This document shows positions 1 to 9,079 of a DNA stretch of 46,862 nucleotides, piece after piece (position 1 is the stretch's first letter; each line of letters starts with the position of its first letter). The notes beneath the pieces were generated by a model. That model saw nothing but the letters and a program-made list of their open reading frames with translations, did not search any database and was not told where the DNA came from. This stretch comes from an uncultured Flavobacteriales bacterium (GTDB lineage Bacteria > Bacteroidota > Bacteroidia > Flavobacteriales > BACL11): the NCBI GenBank assembly GCA_913031595.1, contig CAJWCP010000011.1, forward strand, positions 1 to 46,862. Direction: 5' to 3'. The position numbers and the translations under genes are program-made.

Positions 1-220
1 AGCAGAAGAAGCTCCAGCAGAAGAAGCTCCAGCAGAAGAAGCTCCAGCAGAAGAAACTCCAGCAGAAGAAACTCCAGTAGAAGAAGCTCCAGCTGAAGAA
101 ACTCAAGTTGAAGAAGCTCCAGTAGAAGAAACTCCAGCAGAAGAAGCTCCAGCAGAAGAAGCTCCAGTAGAAGAAACTCCAGCTGAAGAAACTGAAGAAA
201 CTGAAGAAAAAGACTCATAA
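1..220 (+). CDS. rpsP: 30S ribosomal protein S16, C-terminal tail (partial, 5' end outside window)
   Basis: Only the last 72 residues are present, read in frame 2 and ending in TAA at 218-220. They contain no globular S16 sequence: twelve pentapeptides of the form [AV]EE[AT][PQ] are followed by a short EET-rich end and KDS. The identification rests on position, because rimM follows 6 bases downstream on the same strand and rpsP-rimM is a widely conserved pair, and on the known habit of Bacteroidota S16 proteins to carry Ala/Glu/Pro-rich C-terminal extensions. The tail is highly acidic and is expected to be disordered and to project from the small subunit; its function is unknown. The S16 core lies off the window, so the gene name is inference, though a good one. 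Confidence 0.75.
   Translation, partial: AEEAPAEEAPAEEAPAEETPAEETPVEEAPAEETQVEEAPVEETPAEEAPAEEAPVEETPAEETEETEEKDS
2..181 (+). repeat. 15-bp coding repeat, 12 units (AEEAP-type pentads)
   Basis: Twelve consecutive 15-base units of the type GCAGAAGAAGCTCCA run from the window edge. Variation is limited to GCA/GCT/GTA/GTT at codon 1, GCT/ACT at codon 4 and one CAA in place of CCA. The array is in frame throughout and belongs to the S16 tail; its true length is unknown because it touches the window edge. Confidence 0.95.
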
Positions 221-226
221 TCTCCT

Positions 227-751
227 ATGAACCTGAACCTTAAGAAAGGTTGCATCTTTTCTGGTACAATTTTTAAACTACATGGTTATAAAGGAGAAGT
301 AAACATCTACACTGAAGATGTTAGTATAAACTTGAAGGAAATAAAATACTTTCTAATCAATATAAATGAAGTTCTAGTTCCCTTTTTTACAGATAGTGTT
401 CGTCAAAAAAAGGAAAATATTTTATTAGTAAAATTTACAGACATTAACTCTGAATCTAAAGCAAAAGAAATCCTTAGAAAAAAAACATATCTTCCAAAAG
501 ACATAATTACTCAAAATAAAATAAAAAAAGAAGAAAAAGAATTACTAGGGTATAAAGTAAAAGATATAAATCATGGCTCATTAGGTGAAATCACAGAAAT
601 TAATACTCAAACAAGTCAACCTCTTATATATGTTGAAGGAAAATCAATAAAATTTTGTTTTCCTATGCACAAAGAATTCATAAAAGAAATCAACCAAGAA
701 AAAAATACAATAACAACAAACATCCCAAAAGAATTAATTAATCTAAACTAA
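227..751 (+). CDS. rimM: Ribosome maturation factor RimM
   Basis: A 174-residue protein of typical RimM length. The N-terminal beta-barrel carries the family signature around residues 8-31 (GTIFKLHGYKGEVNIYTED), and the C-terminal PRC-barrel begins near residue 104 with LLGYKVKDINHGSLGEI. RimM binds ribosomal protein S19 and assists 30S head assembly and 16S rRNA processing. The ATG lies 6 bases after the S16 stop, so the two are almost certainly co-transcribed. Its 3' end overlaps the convergent minus-strand gene by 9 bases and no terminator hairpin is visible between them. Composition is very Lys-rich and AT-driven, like the rest of the window. Confidence 0.93.
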   Translation: MNLNLKKGCIFSGTIFKLHGYKGEVNIYTEDVSINLKEIKYFLININEVLVPFFTDSVRQKKENILLVKFTDINSESKAKEILRKKTYLPKDIITQNKIKKEEKELLGYKVKDINHGSLGEITEINTQTSQPLIYVEGKSIKFCFPMHKEFIKEINQEKNTITTNIPKELINLN

Positions 752-2071
752 TTCTTCAATAAAATTAATTTTGTTCTCTTCTAATTCTTCTAAAATAGGT
801 AAATAAATATCCTTTTCAGTAGGAATTCTTACGCCAGTTAAACAAATTATCTTATTTAAAATTAATTTAGTGGCAATTGCAACTGGTAGACCAACTGTTT
901 TAGCCATAGCAGTACGCTGACTATCCTCTCCATAAACAACTAAAGAAGAGTTCAATCGAGTTAATTCACCTTTTGCATGAAATATAAATTGATGTTGCAT
1001 TACAATCATATCTTTATCTTGAGGAGACAAACTCCACTTTGATTCAAGTAGTTTTTGTAAGATTTCTGCAGGACTAACATTATCTAACTCTATTCTTTCA
1101 TTAGAAAAAAGTCCTAACCACTTAATCCTGGAAAATTCATCTGAATCATAAGAAACTGCTAAATATTTACAAAACTTTTCTTCTACAGTCAGTTTACTAT
1201 CAAAAGGAAAAAATAAATTAGTAAATTCTCGATATGTCATATCTATACTATCTTGAATCTTATATGAATCATCCGTAACACCTAATTGAATAAGTAAATC
1301 CCATGAGCTACAATATCCCTTTCTACGTAATGTTCCTCTAAATAATGTTTGAATATCTTGTAATCCATATGATTTTTTATAAGCTAACGAATCTCTATTA
1401 GCATAACCTTCAAATTCACCTGCATCTAAAATATTTACTGCATCTACATGTCTAAACAATCTTGAATAAGGAATATATTTGTAATCTCTATTTTCAATGT
1501 ACTTTGCGACTCCTTGTCCTGCTAAAACTACGTTTCTAGGATTCCAAGTAAATTTATAATTCCAAGGATTATTATCAAATTCAGGATGTATTAATCCTCC
1601 GCAATACGATTTAAAAGAGATAAGTTCATTAGATGCATCTTTTATTTGATCTATAACCTTCATAGCAGACATATGATCAATACCAGGGTCTAGACCGATC
1701 TCATTAAGTAAAATAATACCAGCTTTCTTAGCCTTTTGATCTAACTTTTTTATATCATCTGAAACATAAGATGCTGTTACTAAATTCTTTCTAAATGCTA
1801 TACAATCCTCAGCTACTAAAATATGCATATTTGGAGGAAGCATTGAAATTACTATATCTGATTTTCTAATTTCATTTTCTCTTTGTATTTTATTATTTAC
1901 ATCAAATGAAATCGCATCTCCATGTTTTGAAGAACCTAATACCTTCTGCGCTAAATCTTCTGAGAAATCTGCAATTCTTACAAACCAATTATTTTGCTCT
2001 GCATGCTCTAATAAATATTTAATTAAAACAAAAGAAGACCTACCTGCACCTAAAATCAGAATTTTTCTCAT
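743..2071 (-). CDS. Saccharopine dehydrogenase-family oxidoreductase
   Basis: A 442-residue protein with an N-terminal NAD(P)-binding Rossmann fold (residues 3-21, ILILGAGRSSFVLIKYLL) and the conserved core NEIGLDPGIDHMSAM near residues 123-137 that is typical of saccharopine dehydrogenase/LYS9-type proteins. Family members oxidise saccharopine to glutamate and aminoadipate semialdehyde in lysine metabolism, or act on related adducts such as carboxynorspermidine; the sequence alone does not fix the substrate. Bacteroidota commonly carry one such gene. It is transcribed alone, divergently from pckA across a 120-base spacer, and its 3' end overlaps rimM. I saw no exact TAnnTTTG element upstream, only one-mismatch candidates. 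Confidence 0.85.
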   Translation of the reverse strand: MRKILILGAGRSSFVLIKYLLEHAEQNNWFVRIADFSEDLAQKVLGSSKHGDAISFDVNNKIQRENEIRKSDIVISMLPPNMHILVAEDCIAFRKNLVTASYVSDDIKKLDQKAKKAGIILLNEIGLDPGIDHMSAMKVIDQIKDASNELISFKSYCGGLIHPEFDNNPWNYKFTWNPRNVVLAGQGVAKYIENRDYKYIPYSRLFRHVDAVNILDAGEFEGYANRDSLAYKKSYGLQDIQTLFRGTLRRKGYCSSWDLLIQLGVTDDSYKIQDSIDMTYREFTNLFFPFDSKLTVEEKFCKYLAVSYDSDEFSRIKWLGLFSNERIELDNVSPAEILQKLLESKWSLSPQDKDMIVMQHQFIFHAKGELTRLNSSLVVYGEDSQRTAMAKTVGLPVAIATKLILNKIICLTGVRIPTEKDIYLPILEELEENKINFIEELV

Positions 2072-2163
2072 TTATTTTAATTAAAAGGCTAAAATATTAT
2101 TTATTTAGCAATCTAAACAAAAAAAGTAAGTCAAAAGACTATGAAATCTCAGATATTTATATT

Positions 2164-2171
2164 TAACTTTG
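2164..2171 (+). promoter_or_regulatory. -7 promoter element upstream of pckA
   Basis: TAACTTTG matches the Bacteroidota -7 consensus TAnnTTTG and ends 20 bases before the pckA ATG, predicting a leader of about 14 bases. No clear TTG -33 box is seen at the usual distance. Confidence 0.5.
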
Positions 2172-2191
2172 TCTGCTCTTAAAAAATAATT

Positions 2192-3796
2192 ATGAGCACA
2201 TTAAAAGAAGAAAATAACAATACACTATCTGAATTAGGAATAAGAACGGGAAAAGTACACTGGAATTTATCTTCAGAGATGCTCAGTAAAATAGCAATTG
2301 AAAAAGAAAATGCTATCAAAACATCATCAGGAGCAATCAATGTAAGTACTGGAGAATTTACAGGACGTTCTCCAATGGATCGTTTTATTGTAAAAGATTC
2401 TATAACAGAAAATACAGTATGGTGGGGAGATATTAATATTGCATTTGATGAAGATAAGTTTGAAGGCCTATATAAAAAGATAACAAAATATCTTTCCCAC
2501 AAAGAAATATATGCAAGAGATTGTTATGCTTGTGCAGATAAAAGACATAAAATAAATATTCGTGTAATAAATGAATATGCTTGGAGTAATATGTTTGCAT
2601 ATAATATGTTCTTAAGACCAAATGATCAAGAAATATCAGATTTTAAACCGGAATGGACCATTTTAAATGCTCCCGGTTTTATAGCTAATCCTGAACTTGA
2701 TGGAACAAGACAACATAATTTTGCAATCTTAAACTTTTCTAAAAAAACTATTATTATAGGAGGCACTGCATACACAGGAGAAATTAAGAAAGGAATATTC
2801 TCTGCACTAAACTTTATTCTACCACATGAAAAAAATGTGCTTTCTATGCACTGTAGCGCCAATATAGGTAAAAAAGGAGATACAGCAATCTTCTTTGGCC
2901 TTTCTGGAACTGGAAAAACAACATTATCTGCTGATCCTCACAGAAATCTTATTGGAGATGATGAACATGGATGGGATGGAGATACAATATTTAATTTTGA
3001 AGGAGGATGCTATGCTAAATGTATAGATCTTTCTGCCGAGAAGGAACCAGATATATTTGCAGCTGTTAAAGAAGGCGCCCTTTTAGAAAACATTACATTT
3101 TTCAAAGACACTAATAAACCAAATTATGAAGATGGAAGCATTACCCAAAACACTAGAGTAAGCTACCCAATCTATCACATTAAAAATATTGCAAAACCAT
3201 CATTAGGGAAGAATCCTAAAAATATTTTCTTTCTCACTGCTGATGCTTTTGGAGTATTACCTCCTGTTTCTAAATTAACAGCAGGTCAAGCTATGTATCA
3301 TTTTATATCAGGATATACTGCAAAAGTAGCTGGTACTGAAGCTGGTGTTACAGAACCTCAAACTACATTCTCTGCTTGCTTTGGAGCTCCTTTTATGCCT
3401 CTCCATCCTACGAAATATGCTGAAATGCTAGGTGAAAAAATGAAAGAAGAAAATGTAAATGTATGGCTAATTAATACAGGATGGTCAGGCGGTGAATATG
3501 GGGTTGGAGAAAGAATCTCTTTAAAATATACACGAGCAATGATTACAGCAATTTTGAATGAAAAAATGAATGGAGAATACCAAAAAGATGCAATATTTGG
3601 ATTACAAATGCCTCTATCATGCCCAAATGTCCCTTCAGAGATATTAAATCCAAGGAACACATGGATGGATAAAAGAGCATACGATAAAAAAGCTAATGAA
3701 TTAGCTAATTCATTTAATAACAATTTTAGACAATTTGCTAACTATGCAAGTGAAGAAATTTTACAAGCAGCTCCAAAATCAATAATAAAAATATAA
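2192..3796 (+). CDS. pckA: Phosphoenolpyruvate carboxykinase (ATP)
   Basis: A 534-residue protein, close to the usual 530-540 of ATP-dependent PEP carboxykinases. It catalyses oxaloacetate + ATP to PEP + CO2 in gluconeogenesis, or runs in reverse for anaplerotic CO2 fixation. Visible motifs are the oxaloacetate-binding segment near residues 58-66 (GRSPMDRF), the kinase P-loop GLSGTGKTTLS at 236-246 and the metal-binding GDDEHGW at 255-261. The ATP-dependent class is indicated by GLSGTGKT, as in E. coli PckA. It sits behind a recognisable -7 element. rsmE follows after 41 bases on the same strand, and I see only a weak 6-bp hairpin between them, so read-through is possible. Confidence 0.97.
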   Translation: MSTLKEENNNTLSELGIRTGKVHWNLSSEMLSKIAIEKENAIKTSSGAINVSTGEFTGRSPMDRFIVKDSITENTVWWGDINIAFDEDKFEGLYKKITKYLSHKEIYARDCYACADKRHKINIRVINEYAWSNMFAYNMFLRPNDQEISDFKPEWTILNAPGFIANPELDGTRQHNFAILNFSKKTIIIGGTAYTGEIKKGIFSALNFILPHEKNVLSMHCSANIGKKGDTAIFFGLSGTGKTTLSADPHRNLIGDDEHGWDGDTIFNFEGGCYAKCIDLSAEKEPDIFAAVKEGALLENITFFKDTNKPNYEDGSITQNTRVSYPIYHIKNIAKPSLGKNPKNIFFLTADAFGVLPPVSKLTAGQAMYHFISGYTAKVAGTEAGVTEPQTTFSACFGAPFMPLHPTKYAEMLGEKMKEENVNVWLINTGWSGGEYGVGERISLKYTRAMITAILNEKMNGEYQKDAIFGLQMPLSCPNVPSEILNPRNTWMDKRAYDKKANELANSFNNNFRQFANYASEEILQAAPKSIIKI

Positions 3797-3837
3797 TCTT
3801 TCAATTTTTATAAAACCTTCAAGATTCTTTTATTATC

Positions 3838-4536
3838 ATGCAACTCTTCTACTTAGAAAAACCACTAAAAGATATAATCCTTACTGCTGAAGAAAGTAAA
3901 CATGCAATTAAGGTGTTACGTAAAAAAGAAGGAGATGTATTAGACTTTACAGATGGAAAAGGATGGAGATATAAAGCTAAAATCACAACCGCAAACATCA
4001 AAAAATGTAAATTACAAATTATAAGTAGCGAACAGAAAAAAAAACAACATAACTATCATTTACACATTGCTATTTCCCCTACTAAAAATATTGATAGATT
4101 TGAATGGTTTTTAGAGAAAGCTACTGAAATTGGCATAGATGAAATCACTCCAATTATTTGCAACTATTCTGAACGTAAAGTAATTAAAAGCGAGAGATGT
4201 AATAAAATTTTACTTTCTGCTATGAAACAGTCACTTAAATCTCACTTACCAAAACTAAATGAAATAATTACTTTTAAAGATTTATTAAAAAAAGATCTTA
4301 AAAGCAGTAATTATATTGCACATTGCAAGAGAGAGAGAAAAATAGAATTAAGAAAAGAAAAGAAGAAGAAAAAAACCCTTATACTTATTGGTCCTGAAGG
4401 AGACTTCTCTGATCAAGAGGTTAAAATGGCTTTAAATAACAATTTTAAATCAGTAAGTTTGGGAGCAAGTAGATTACGAACCGAAACAGCTGGAATTGTC
4501 GCTGTTAACACGATAAGTATTACTAACTTAGAATAA
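3838..4536 (+). CDS. rsmE: 16S rRNA (uracil(1498)-N(3))-methyltransferase RsmE
   Basis: A 232-residue SPOUT-class methyltransferase that methylates U1498 of 16S rRNA with S-adenosylmethionine. The C-terminal SPOUT knot is diagnostic: LIGPEGDFSDQE near residues 183-194 and SLGASRLRTETAGIVA near 207-222. The N-terminal PUA-like domain covers roughly the first 70 residues and contains the expected HAIKVLRKKEGD segment. Its TAA stop shares one base with the ATG of the following DUF4159 gene, which implies translational coupling although the two products have no obvious functional link. Confidence 0.95.
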   Translation: MQLFYLEKPLKDIILTAEESKHAIKVLRKKEGDVLDFTDGKGWRYKAKITTANIKKCKLQIISSEQKKKQHNYHLHIAISPTKNIDRFEWFLEKATEIGIDEITPIICNYSERKVIKSERCNKILLSAMKQSLKSHLPKLNEIITFKDLLKKDLKSSNYIAHCKRERKIELRKEKKKKKTLILIGPEGDFSDQEVKMALNNNFKSVSLGASRLRTETAGIVAVNTISITNLE

Positions 4537-5192
4537 TGAAAAAATTACTTTCTATATCATTAATCTTATTGACTTTACTAACGATAAGTTTTGGACAAAA
4601 CACATATAAAATTGCAATCTTAAAATATAATGGAGGTGGTGATTGGTACGCAAATCCAACAGCATTACCTAATCTTATTGATTTCTGCAACCAAAATATT
4701 AAAACTAATATCAAAAAAGAACCAGCAATAGTTGAAGTTGGAAGCAAGGAGATATTTAATTATCCTTTCATACATATGACAGGCCATGGAAATGTAATCT
4801 TCAATAGTACAGAGATTGAAAATCTAAGAAAATATTTGCTATCTGGAGGATTCCTTCATATTGATGACAATTATGGTATGGACCCATTCGTTCGAGCTGA
4901 AATCAAAAAAGTATTTCCTGAAAAAAAACTAATCGAACTACCAACAGAACACCCTGTTTTTCATGCTAAGTATAAGTTTAAAAATGGACTCCCTAAAATA
5001 CATGAACATGATGCTAAAGAATCACAAGCATTTGGAATTATTCATAACGGAAGATTAGTTTGTCTTTATACATATGAGTCTGATTTAGGTGATGGCTGGG
5101 AAGACAAGGAAGTTCATAACAATAGTGAAGAGACTAGAGAGAAAGCATTAAAAATGGGCGCTAATATTTTAGAGTATGTATTTAAAAATTAA
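4536..5192 (+). CDS. Secreted DUF4159-domain protein
   Basis: A 218-residue protein with a clear signal peptide (residues 1-20, hydrophobic core LLSISLILLTLLTISFG followed by Q). The mature part carries the DUF4159 pattern: YNGGGDWYANPTALPNLI near 31-48, a central YPFIHMTGHG, a GGFLHIDDNYG block and a C-terminal GDGWED segment. DUF4159 is a domain of unknown function in Bacteroidota and some other phyla, usually exported. It is translationally coupled to rsmE by a 1-base overlap. Its stop overlaps the convergent hutH stop by 4 bases without a terminator. No catalytic role should be assigned from sequence. Confidence 0.85.
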   Translation: MKKLLSISLILLTLLTISFGQNTYKIAILKYNGGGDWYANPTALPNLIDFCNQNIKTNIKKEPAIVEVGSKEIFNYPFIHMTGHGNVIFNSTEIENLRKYLLSGGFLHIDDNYGMDPFVRAEIKKVFPEKKLIELPTEHPVFHAKYKFKNGLPKIHEHDAKESQAFGIIHNGRLVCLYTYESDLGDGWEDKEVHNNSEETREKALKMGANILEYVFKN

Positions 5193-6703
5193 ACTAACTC
5201 TTGATCTATATCGATATGTTGAAAAAAAGATATAGTTTTTTGAATATCTTTATGCATCACCCTATCTTCTTCTAAAAAGCTAACTTCTTTCCTATAAATA
5301 TTAAGTATCTTTTCAATAAAATTTGAAGAACTAGTATTTCGAAAAGCCAAAGCCTGTGTTGCACTAAGCATCTCAATAGCTAAAATTCTTTCAAGATTAT
5401 TTACAACTTGATATAATTTAGTTGCAGCATTTGCCCCCATACTAACATGATCCTCTTGCCCATTTGAGGAAACTATAGAATCAACGGAAGATGGAGTACA
5501 CAATTGTTTATTCTGACTAACAATACTTGCTGCTGTATATTGAGGTATCATCATGCCAGAATTTAAACCAGCTTTAGAAACCAAAAATAATGGAAGATCT
5601 CTTTTTCCAGAAATTAGCTGGTATGTTCTCCTCTCAGAAATAGATCCAAGCTCAGATAAAGAAATAGCTAGATAATCCATAGCCATAGATAACGGCTGTC
5701 CATGAAAATTACCACCAGAAATTATTTCATCTTCATCAACAAATACAATAGGATTGTCTGTAACTGAATTAATTTCAGTATTAAAAATAGACTTAACATG
5801 ATCTAACACGTCTTTTGTAGCTCCATGTACTTGCGGGATACATCTAAAAGAATATGGATCCTGAACATGATTCTTAACTAACTTTTGAATACTACTATTT
5901 TCTAAAAGTTTATTAATATTATTTGCTGTCTTAATTTGTCCTTTATGAGGACGAGAGTTATGAATTAATATATTAAATGGATCTAGCCTACAATTAAATG
6001 CTTCTAAAGAAATACTTGCTACTAAATCAGAAATAAAAGAAAATCTTTGTGATTGAATCAAACTCCAGGCACCATAAGCACTCATAAATTGTGTGCCATT
6101 TAAAAGAGCCAATCCTTCTTTTGACTGTAATTCTATTACATCCCAATTAAACTTCTTTAATATATCAGTAGATTTTCTTTTTCTATAACATCCATTATCA
6201 GATATATTCACTTCACCTTCACCTATTAATGGTAAACACATATGAGCTAAAGGAGCTAAATCTCCAGAAGCACCTAAACTACCTTGTTGATATATAACAG
6301 GAAGAACCTTATTATTAAACATACCTATAAGTCTCTCAACTGTTTTTAATTGAACGCCTGATTTCCCATAAGCAAGTGACTGTATCTTTAGGAGAAGCAT
6401 AATTTTAACAATATTAACAGGAACCTCATCACCAGTACCACAAGCATGTGATAGAACTAAGTTTCTTTGCAATTGCACCAATTCACTTGCTGATATCTTA
6501 TAATTGCAAAGTGCTCCAAAACCAGTATTAACTCCATAGATTGGGTCTTCTGATCCTGATATTTTATTTTCTAAATATTTACGACATCTTTTTATTTTAT
6601 TCTTAGCTTTTGAAGATAAAGACAATGGAATATCTAAATTAATAATGTTAGAAATATCTGCAATAGATAACTCTTTATTTCCTATTTGATATGATTTATG
6701 CAT
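5189..6703 (-). CDS. hutH: Histidine ammonia-lyase
   Basis: A 504-residue member of the MIO-dependent aromatic amino acid lyases. The Ala-Ser-Gly triad that cyclises into the MIO electrophile is at residues 145-147 within GSLGASGDLAPLAHM, and the catalytic Tyr loop is YGVNTGFG near 56-63. The selectivity position reads Ser-His (85-86, LVLSHACGTG), which favours histidine over tyrosine or phenylalanine. It deaminates histidine to urocanate and ammonia. No hutU, hutI or other hut genes are nearby; instead it sits directly behind hisS, whose last 8 bases overlap its start, so the pair appears translationally coupled. Confidence 0.92.
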   Translation of the reverse strand: MHKSYQIGNKELSIADISNIINLDIPLSLSSKAKNKIKRCRKYLENKISGSEDPIYGVNTGFGALCNYKISASELVQLQRNLVLSHACGTGDEVPVNIVKIMLLLKIQSLAYGKSGVQLKTVERLIGMFNNKVLPVIYQQGSLGASGDLAPLAHMCLPLIGEGEVNISDNGCYRKRKSTDILKKFNWDVIELQSKEGLALLNGTQFMSAYGAWSLIQSQRFSFISDLVASISLEAFNCRLDPFNILIHNSRPHKGQIKTANNINKLLENSSIQKLVKNHVQDPYSFRCIPQVHGATKDVLDHVKSIFNTEINSVTDNPIVFVDEDEIISGGNFHGQPLSMAMDYLAISLSELGSISERRTYQLISGKRDLPLFLVSKAGLNSGMMIPQYTAASIVSQNKQLCTPSSVDSIVSSNGQEDHVSMGANAATKLYQVVNNLERILAIEMLSATQALAFRNTSSSNFIEKILNIYRKEVSFLEEDRVMHKDIQKTISFFQHIDIDQELV

Positions 6704-8054
6704 TTAGATTAATCTCACTAATTAATTGATCAATAGTTAAATCCTGCTGTTCACCAGTGGCCATATTCTTAACAGAAAGAAGACCTGTGTTAATCTCATT
6801 CTCACCAACTAAAATAACATATTGCACTCCCTTATTATTTGCATAATTCATTTGTTTCTTAAGCTTAACAGATGTAGGATAGAGTTCAGAGCTAATACCA
6901 TTTAATCTTAATTCTTTTAATAACGGCAAACAATATTTAGATTCTTTTTCTCCAAAATTCATAAAAAGAACTTTAGTATTCAAGTTAACATCGTTAGGAA
7001 ATAAAGCAAGCTCATTCATCACTAAATAAATACGATCTATCCCAAATGAAATACCAACACCAGATAAACCATCAATACCAAAATTAGCTGTTAAACTATC
7101 ATACCTCCCTCCGCCTCCAATTGAGCCAATCTCAATATCAGTATTCTTAACTTCTAATATAGAACCAGTATAATAGTCTATCCCTCGAGCCAAAGTAATA
7201 TCAAAAATTAAATTAGCTGATTGTAATCCCAAATCTGTAACAGTATCAACGATAAATTGTAATTCTTTTAATCCTTCTTTACCAACTTCAGAGCCCTCTA
7301 AAAGAGGTGACAAATCAGATATAATCTTAACACTTAAGAAGCTCTCTAAAATTGAAATTGAATTAGCATCTAAACCTTCTTTTAACATCTCTTCTTTTAC
7401 TCTTTCCAATCCAATTAAACTAATTTTATCAAGTATAATAACAATATTTTCAAAAATATCTGATGCCCCCATAAGCTCAACCATTCCACTTAATATTTTT
7501 CTGTTATTTATCGCAATCTCTACATTAGGGATATTTAAATTAGTGAAGACATCATCATAAAGTTGAATAAGTTCTACTTCACAAAGTAATGAATCGGTAC
7601 CAATAAAATCTGCATCACATTGGAAAAATTCTCGATACCTGCCTTTCTGTGGTTTATCTGCCCTCCATACATTTTGCATCTGATAACGCTTAAAAGGAAA
7701 TGTAATTTCATTTCTATTTTGCACCACAAACCTTGCAAAAGGAACTGTTAAATCATATCGAAGAGCTTTATCAGAAATATCTTTAAGGATTGTCTTTGAA
7801 TCAGTTGTATCATCTATTTGTGTCTTAGCTAAAAAATCACCTGAATTTATAATCCTAAAGATTAACTTATCTCCTTCGTCCCCATATTTACCTGTCAAAG
7901 TACTAGTATTCTCCATAGCAGGTGTTTCAATTGGAACATAAGAATAGCGCTCAAAAGCATTCTTAACTGTTTCGAGAATGTAATTTCTCCTACACATTAC
8001 TATAGGTGTAAAATCACGTGTTCCTTTTGGTATAGACGGTTTCTTATTACTCAT
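6696..8054 (-). CDS. hisS: Histidine--tRNA ligase
   Basis: Class II aminoacyl-tRNA synthetase charging tRNA-His. I place the start at the internal ATG (8054), giving 452 residues beginning MSNKKPSIPKGTRDF, because that is where HisRS homology begins; the 27 extra residues in the ORF track (from 8135) look like untranslated leader. Motif 2 is near 121-150 (FKRYQMQNVWRADKPQKGRYREF), the histidine-binding loop ARGIDYYTG near 289-297 and GGGGRYDS near 313-320. The C-terminal anticodon-binding domain starts about residue 355. Upstream of the chosen start, GATATTTG is a one-mismatch -7 candidate. hutH starts inside its last codons. Confidence 0.95.
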   Translation of the reverse strand: MSNKKPSIPKGTRDFTPIVMCRRNYILETVKNAFERYSYVPIETPAMENTSTLTGKYGDEGDKLIFRIINSGDFLAKTQIDDTTDSKTILKDISDKALRYDLTVPFARFVVQNRNEITFPFKRYQMQNVWRADKPQKGRYREFFQCDADFIGTDSLLCEVELIQLYDDVFTNLNIPNVEIAINNRKILSGMVELMGASDIFENIVIILDKISLIGLERVKEEMLKEGLDANSISILESFLSVKIISDLSPLLEGSEVGKEGLKELQFIVDTVTDLGLQSANLIFDITLARGIDYYTGSILEVKNTDIEIGSIGGGGRYDSLTANFGIDGLSGVGISFGIDRIYLVMNELALFPNDVNLNTKVLFMNFGEKESKYCLPLLKELRLNGISSELYPTSVKLKKQMNYANNKGVQYVILVGENEINTGLLSVKNMATGEQQDLTIDQLISEINLNA

Positions 8055-8093
8055 AATTATTTGCAAATATCGTATATAATTGATAAAATTCGC

Positions 8094-8101
8094 TAGATTT
8101 G
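8094..8101 (+). promoter_or_regulatory. Possible -7 element upstream of the UbiA/MqnP-M1 operon
   Basis: TAGATTTG matches TAnnTTTG, but it lies 132 bases before the 8234 ATG and would give an unusually long leader. A closer one-mismatch site, AAAATTTG, lies at 8161-8168. Low confidence that this is the working promoter. The 179-base hisS/ubiA intergenic region holds nothing else I can identify beyond a weak CCAAA/TTTGG hairpin. Confidence 0.25.
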
Positions 8102-8233
8102 GTCCGGAACTTATTAGAATAAAAGATAACCCCAAAGAACCTATTTTGGTTAGATGTTGAAAAATTTGATAATAATTGGTTAATCACAAAAGACTCTACT
8201 ATAGCATTTAAAATTCCTAACCCTTTATAATTT

Positions 8234-9079
8234 ATGAAAAAATATCTTTCATTAATAAAATTTAGCCATACTATATTTGCAATGCCATTTGCTCTTATTG
8301 GTTTCTTTTTAGGAATTCAAAACTCCTCATTAGAGTGGCTTACTCTTGTTTATATTATCCTCTGTATGATTTTTGCTAGATCAGCAGCAATGGCATTTAA
8401 TAGGTATGTAGATAAAGATATTGATAAAGCAAATCAACGAACAGCCAAAATACGAGAAATACCTAAAGGCACTATATCTCCAAAAAATGCACTCACGTTT
8501 GTTTTTCTCAACATACTCCTTTTTATTACCACAACATACTTCATTAATAATATTTGTTTTATTCTTTCTCCAGTCTCCCTTTTAATTATACTAGGGTATA
8601 GTTATACTAAACGATTTACAGCTCTTTGTCATCTCATACTAGGGCTAGGACTTTCATTAGCACCACTAGGAGCTTATTTAGCTGTTCAAGGCACTCTGGA
8701 TCTTATACCAATATTATTTTCCATTGTAGTATTATTCTGGGTAAGTGGTTTTGATATTATCTATTCAATGCAAGATAAAGAATTTGACACAACATATAAA
8801 CTACATTCTATACCAGTACTGATAGGTAAGAAAAACTCTCTAGCACTATCAAGTTATTTGCATGTATTAACATTCTTATTATTAATTATAATAGGCTTAT
8901 TAGGTGATTTTAGTCTATATTACTGGATAGGTTGCATAATCTTTACAATTTCTCTTATATATCAACATAGATTAATTACACCAACTGACTTAACAAAGAT
9001 AAATATAGCATTCTTTACCACAAATGGAATAGCATCATTTATCTTTGGACTTTTTGTAATCATAGACCTTATAAAATGA
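8234..9079 (+). CDS. UbiA-like polyprenyltransferase (MqnP-type, menaquinone pathway)
   Basis: A 281-residue integral membrane protein of the UbiA superfamily with about eight predicted hydrophobic helices. The two Asp-rich prenyl-diphosphate sites are present: NRYVDKDID at about 56-64 and DIIYSMQDKEFD at about 174-185. This short, divergent form resembles the UbiA-like protein MqnP associated with the futalosine menaquinone route, and is often auto-annotated as 4-hydroxybenzoate polyprenyltransferase. It prenylates an aromatic quinone precursor in the inner membrane. The downstream M1 peptidase overlaps by 4 bases (ATGA). No mqn or men genes are in the window, so the pathway is inference. 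Confidence 0.82.
   Translation: MKKYLSLIKFSHTIFAMPFALIGFFLGIQNSSLEWLTLVYIILCMIFARSAAMAFNRYVDKDIDKANQRTAKIREIPKGTISPKNALTFVFLNILLFITTTYFINNICFILSPVSLLIILGYSYTKRFTALCHLILGLGLSLAPLGAYLAVQGTLDLIPILFSIVVLFWVSGFDIIYSMQDKEFDTTYKLHSIPVLIGKKNSLALSSYLHVLTFLLLIIIGLLGDFSLYYWIGCIIFTISLIYQHRLITPTDLTKINIAFFTTNGIASFIFGLFVIIDLIK

Noticed and set aside
1-200. Regular repeats that might suggest a CRISPR array
   Set aside because: Units are 15 bases with no spacers and encode AEEAP pentads in frame.
2179-3723. Four minus-strand ORFs antisense to pckA
   Set aside because: They lie wholly or largely inside a strongly conserved gene, with no recognisable domains.
3797-3837. Possible terminator between pckA and rsmE (AATCTT...AAGATT)
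   Set aside because: Only a 6-bp AT-rich stem with a long loop and no T-tract of note.
8055-8135. N-terminal extension of HisS in the ORF track (27 residues)
   Set aside because: HisRS homology begins at the internal ATG (MSNKKPSIPKGTRDF); the extension has no family match and covers the likely leader.
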